Assembly: GCA_964483375.1 (NCBI GenBank) | Contig: CAZABJ010000056.1 | Location: 1 to 16,761 of the forward strand | Source: JAUIEH01 sp964483375 | Lineage (GTDB): Bacteria; Pseudomonadota; Alphaproteobacteria; Caulobacterales; Maricaulaceae | Length of the DNA stretch: 16,761 nt | Reading direction: 5' to 3' | Part shown: positions 14,452 to 16,761 of the stretch, in pieces | Layout: every line of letters starts with the position of its first letter | Numbering within the stretch: the first letter of the stretch is position 1 | Translations under genes and position numbers: made by a program | The notes under the pieces: generated by a model | Database searches by the model: none | What the model saw: only the letters and a program-made list of their open reading frames with translations | Told to the model about the DNA's origin: nothing

Positions 14452-15236
14452 GCCGCGCCGTCGGACTTGGCCTCTTCGGACAAGAACACGACCTCCCGGT
14501 CCATGGGCTTGAGCCGGTGGCCGTTGTCGACATGCAGCACTTGGCCGGTCAGCGCGTTCGCGCTTAGCAGATAGTCGACCCCTCGAATAATCTCGCCCAA
14601 GTCGATGGGACGCCCGAACAGATTGAGGCTTGCGACTTCCTCGAACGCCTCTTTGCTCTGGCCGTAGCTGGGCAACAAGAGGCCCGGGGCGATGGCGTTC
14701 ACCCGCACGCGCGGGGCCAGCGCCATGGCGGCCAGCGTCGTGGCGGTGAGCAAGCCCTGTTTGGCGAGGGTGTAGGAGTAGAAATCCGGGTTCTGGTTCC
14801 AGAGTTTCTGGTCAAGCATGTTGACCACGCAATTGTTCCCAGCGGGGTCGGATTGCGCGGCGAAGGCGTCTGTGAGGATCACCGGCGCACGCAGATTGAC
14901 GGCCATGGACTCCGCGAACACCGCCGGATCAAAGGCGCCGGGCGCGTCATAGGCGTAGGCCGAAGCGGAATTCACCAGCGCCGTCAGCGGCCCGCCCACC
15001 GCCTCAGCCGCTTGGGCGACGACCCCTCGGCAGGCGTCGGGATCAGAGAGATCGGCTTGAACCGTCGCGGCGCGGGCGCCTTTGGCTTCGAGCGTCCGCG
15101 CATGAGCTTCTGCGGGGCCGCTTGAGGCGTTGTAGTGAATGACGATGCTGACGCCGGGACGCGCCAAGCCCTCCGCGATCGCTGCGCCGACGCGCTTGGC
15201 TCCGCCGGTGATGAGGACGCGGCGTTCCGTCGTCAT
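14448..15236 (-). CDS. Pteridine-reductase-type short-chain dehydrogenase
   Basis: A 262-residue SDR enzyme from ATG 15236, with GGGAG five bases upstream. The cofactor motif is TGGAKRVG (10-17), where Arg replaces a glycine of the standard SDR motif, as in PTR1/FolM reductases that use NADPH. NSAS (89-92), Asn114, and the catalytic trio Asp142, Tyr155, Lys159 follow. Asp rather than Ser at the first catalytic position, 13 residues before the Tyr, is the signature of pteridine reductases, so reduction of dihydropteridine or dihydrofolate-type substrates is likely. It follows lepA by 39 bases and overlaps tag, suggesting one transcript. Exact substrate (dihydromonapterin, dihydrofolate or other) cannot be decided; a general SDR role is the fallback. 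Confidence 0.88.
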   Translation of the reverse strand: MTTERRVLITGGAKRVGAAIAEGLARPGVSIVIHYNASSGPAEAHARTLEAKGARAATVQADLSDPDACRGVVAQAAEAVGGPLTALVNSASAYAYDAPGAFDPAVFAESMAVNLRAPVILTDAFAAQSDPAGNNCVVNMLDQKLWNQNPDFYSYTLAKQGLLTATTLAAMALAPRVRVNAIAPGLLLPSYGQSKEAFEEVASLNLFGRPIDLGEIIRGVDYLLSANALTGQVLHVDNGHRLKPMDREVVFLSEEAKSDGAA

Positions 15237-15247
15237 AGTCGCTCCCG

Positions 15248-15269
15248 AAAACCTTCGGTCGGACCGAAG
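15248..15269 (-). terminator. Hairpin with short T run between lepA and the SDR gene
   Basis: On the minus strand CTTCGGT (15269-15263) and ACCGAAG (15259-15253) form a 7-base stem with a 3-base loop. The stem is followed, one base on, by TTTT (15251-15248). It lies downstream of the lepA stop and just before the SDR ribosome site. The T run is short, so it may terminate only partly or protect the transcript end, leaving some read-through into the SDR-tag pair. Confidence 0.45.
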
Positions 15270-15275
15270 CCCGCC

Positions 15276-16761
15276 CTACCCGTCTTCCATTTTTAACGCT
15301 TGGATGAAGGCTTCCTGCGGGATTTCGACTTTGCCGAATTGCCGCATCTTCTTTTTGCCGGCCTTCTGTTTTTCCAGAAGCTTGCGTTTCCGCGTGGCGT
15401 CGCCGCCATAGCATTTCGCCGTCACGTCTTTGCGAAGCGCGGAGATCGTCTCCCGTGCGATCACGCGACCGCCGATCGCCGCTTGGATCGGGATCTTGAA
15501 CATGTGCCGCGGGATCAGATCTTTGAGCTTTTCACACATCGCCCGGCCGCGTCGTTCCGCTTGGCTGCGGTGCACCAGCATCGACAGCGCGTCCACGGGT
15601 TCTTCATTCACCAGCAGGCTCATCTTGACCAAATCGCCGACGCGATACTCGTCCAGCTGGTAGTCAAACGAAGCGTAACCTTTGGAAATCGACTTAAGCC
15701 GATCATAAAAATCGAAGACCACTTCGTTGAGCGGCAAGTCGTATACCACCATGGCGCGAGACCCGACATAGGACAGGTCTTGCTGAACCCCGCGGCGTTC
15801 CTGGCAAAGCTGAAGGATCGCTCCGAGATATTCGTCGGGCGTCAGGATTGACGCTTTGATCCAGGGTTCGGCGATTTCGTCGATTTTCACCACATCGGGC
15901 ATGTCGGCGGGATTATGGAGTTCAATCTCCGTCCCGTCGGTCATGGTCATGCGATAGACCACGGACGGCGCGGTGGCGATGAGGTCGAGGTCGAACTCCC
16001 GGCTGAGCCGCTCTTGGATGATCTCCAAATGCAGCAGGCCAAGAAAGCCGCAGCGGAAGCCGAAGCCGAGCGCGGCGGATGTTTCCATCTCGAAGGAGAA
16101 ACTCGCATCATTGAGGCGTAGCTTGCCCATCGCAGCGCGCAAGTCCTCGAAGTCCCCAGCGTCCACGGGGAACAAGCCGCAAAAGACCACGGGTTGGGCG
16201 GGACGGAACCCCGGCAGCGGCGTCAACGTCTCTTTTTTCTCTTCAGTCAGCGTGTCGCCGACCGCGGCGTCCGCAACTTCTTTGATGGACGCCGTCAACA
16301 CCCCCACTTCGCCCGGGCCGAGCTCTTTGACGTCTACGAGTTTGGGGGTGAGCACGCCCACGCGATCGACCGGATACACCGCGCCGGTGGACATCATCTT
16401 CACCTTCATGCCCTTGCGCAGCACCCCGTCAATGACGCGGAAGAGCACGACGACGCCGAGATAAGGGTCGTACCAGGCGTCGACCAGCATCGCCTTAAGC
16501 GGGGCATCCGCATCGCCTTCGTGCGGCGCGGGCAGCCGGGCGACGATGGCTTCCAACACATCGGGGACGCCGAGCCCGGTTTTCGCCGAGATCATCACCG
16601 CGTCCGAGGCGTCCAAGCCGATCACATCCTCGATCTGCTCCTTCACCCGTTCCGGCTCGGCGGCGGGGAGATCGATCTTATTCAGGACCGGGACGATTTC
16701 GTGGTCTTTGTCGAGCGCCTGATAGACGTTGGCGAGCGTCTGCGCCTCCACGCCCTGGCTG
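15276..16761 (-). CDS. lepA: Elongation factor 4 (LepA), N-terminal part outside window
   Basis: Translational GTPase that acts on the ribosome (back-translocation or assembly roles have been proposed). The frame runs from the right window edge (SQGVEAQTLANVY) to TAG at 15276-15278, giving about 494 residues of the roughly 600 usual. The missing part holds the start, the P-loop and the switch regions. Visible are the GTPase G4 motif NKID and the G5-like SAKTG, then domain II (YDPYLGVVVLFRVIDG), domain III, and the C-terminal domain with RQAERRGRAMCEKLKDL-like and GGDATRKRKLLEKQKAGKKK segments. The latter is the basic ribosome-contacting tail typical of LepA. The internal GTG at 16751 is not the real start. 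It is the first gene of the cluster with the SDR and tag genes. Confidence 0.97.
   Translation of the reverse strand, partial: SQGVEAQTLANVYQALDKDHEIVPVLNKIDLPAAEPERVKEQIEDVIGLDASDAVMISAKTGLGVPDVLEAIVARLPAPHEGDADAPLKAMLVDAWYDPYLGVVVLFRVIDGVLRKGMKVKMMSTGAVYPVDRVGVLTPKLVDVKELGPGEVGVLTASIKEVADAAVGDTLTEEKKETLTPLPGFRPAQPVVFCGLFPVDAGDFEDLRAAMGKLRLNDASFSFEMETSAALGFGFRCGFLGLLHLEIIQERLSREFDLDLIATAPSVVYRMTMTDGTEIELHNPADMPDVVKIDEIAEPWIKASILTPDEYLGAILQLCQERRGVQQDLSYVGSRAMVVYDLPLNEVVFDFYDRLKSISKGYASFDYQLDEYRVGDLVKMSLLVNEEPVDALSMLVHRSQAERRGRAMCEKLKDLIPRHMFKIPIQAAIGGRVIARETISALRKDVTAKCYGGDATRKRKLLEKQKAGKKKMRQFGKVEIPQEAFIQALKMEDG

Noticed and set aside
1..16761. CRISPR array
   Set aside because: No set of regularly spaced 25-40 base repeats is present. 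The only arrays seen are the short TTGAC series and a two-copy hairpin repeat.

Overview
The window looks like chromosomal DNA of a GC-rich alphaproteobacterium. The strongest evidence is the style of the housekeeping genes at the right end: lepA, a pteridine-reductase-type SDR gene and tag, all with strongly GC-rich third codon positions. A genus cannot be named from this sequence alone.

Positions 1 to about 3176 look like one end of an integrated mobile element. They hold an unrecognised 434-codon ORF, a tiny excisionase/AlpA-like helix-turn-helix gene, a 647-base stretch without a gene but with repeats and hairpins, and a zinc-ribbon protein of the island-associated MGGxGSG family. This block ends in an AT-rich patch with a short direct repeat, abutting the 3' end of an intact tRNA-Ser(GGA) gene (3177-3266, minus). 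tRNA 3' ends are classic integration sites. No integrase is visible, so the other end and the recombinase would lie to the left of the window.

Positions 3362-6291 carry a secreted-protease module on the minus strand: a membrane-anchored S8 subtilase with an intact Asp/His/Ser triad, followed 57 bases later by a predicted lipoprotein whose C-terminal half resembles a subtilase prodomain (I9-like) without any protease domain. A small two-helix membrane protein gene diverges from the subtilase.

Positions 6330-13570 hold two membrane-anchored TPR proteins (minus) that share the same layout: one N-terminal membrane helix, a small alpha/beta-looking domain, then long-period TPR repeats. A CHAD-domain gene lies between them on the plus strand. 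To their right is a two-module AAA ATPase (minus). Together they look like intracellular scaffold and remodelling functions, but no pathway can be assigned.

Positions 13813-16761 hold an apparent minus-strand operon: lepA (5' part cut by the window edge), an SDR with the Asp-Tyr-Lys signature of pteridine reductases, and tag (3-methyladenine DNA glycosylase I). The SDR and tag genes overlap by four bases, and a hairpin with a short T run lies between lepA and the SDR gene.

The least explained parts are the island end (a helically phased TTGAC array, a hairpin over a start region, a paired 40-base hairpin repeat) and the stand-alone prodomain-like lipoprotein next to the subtilase.
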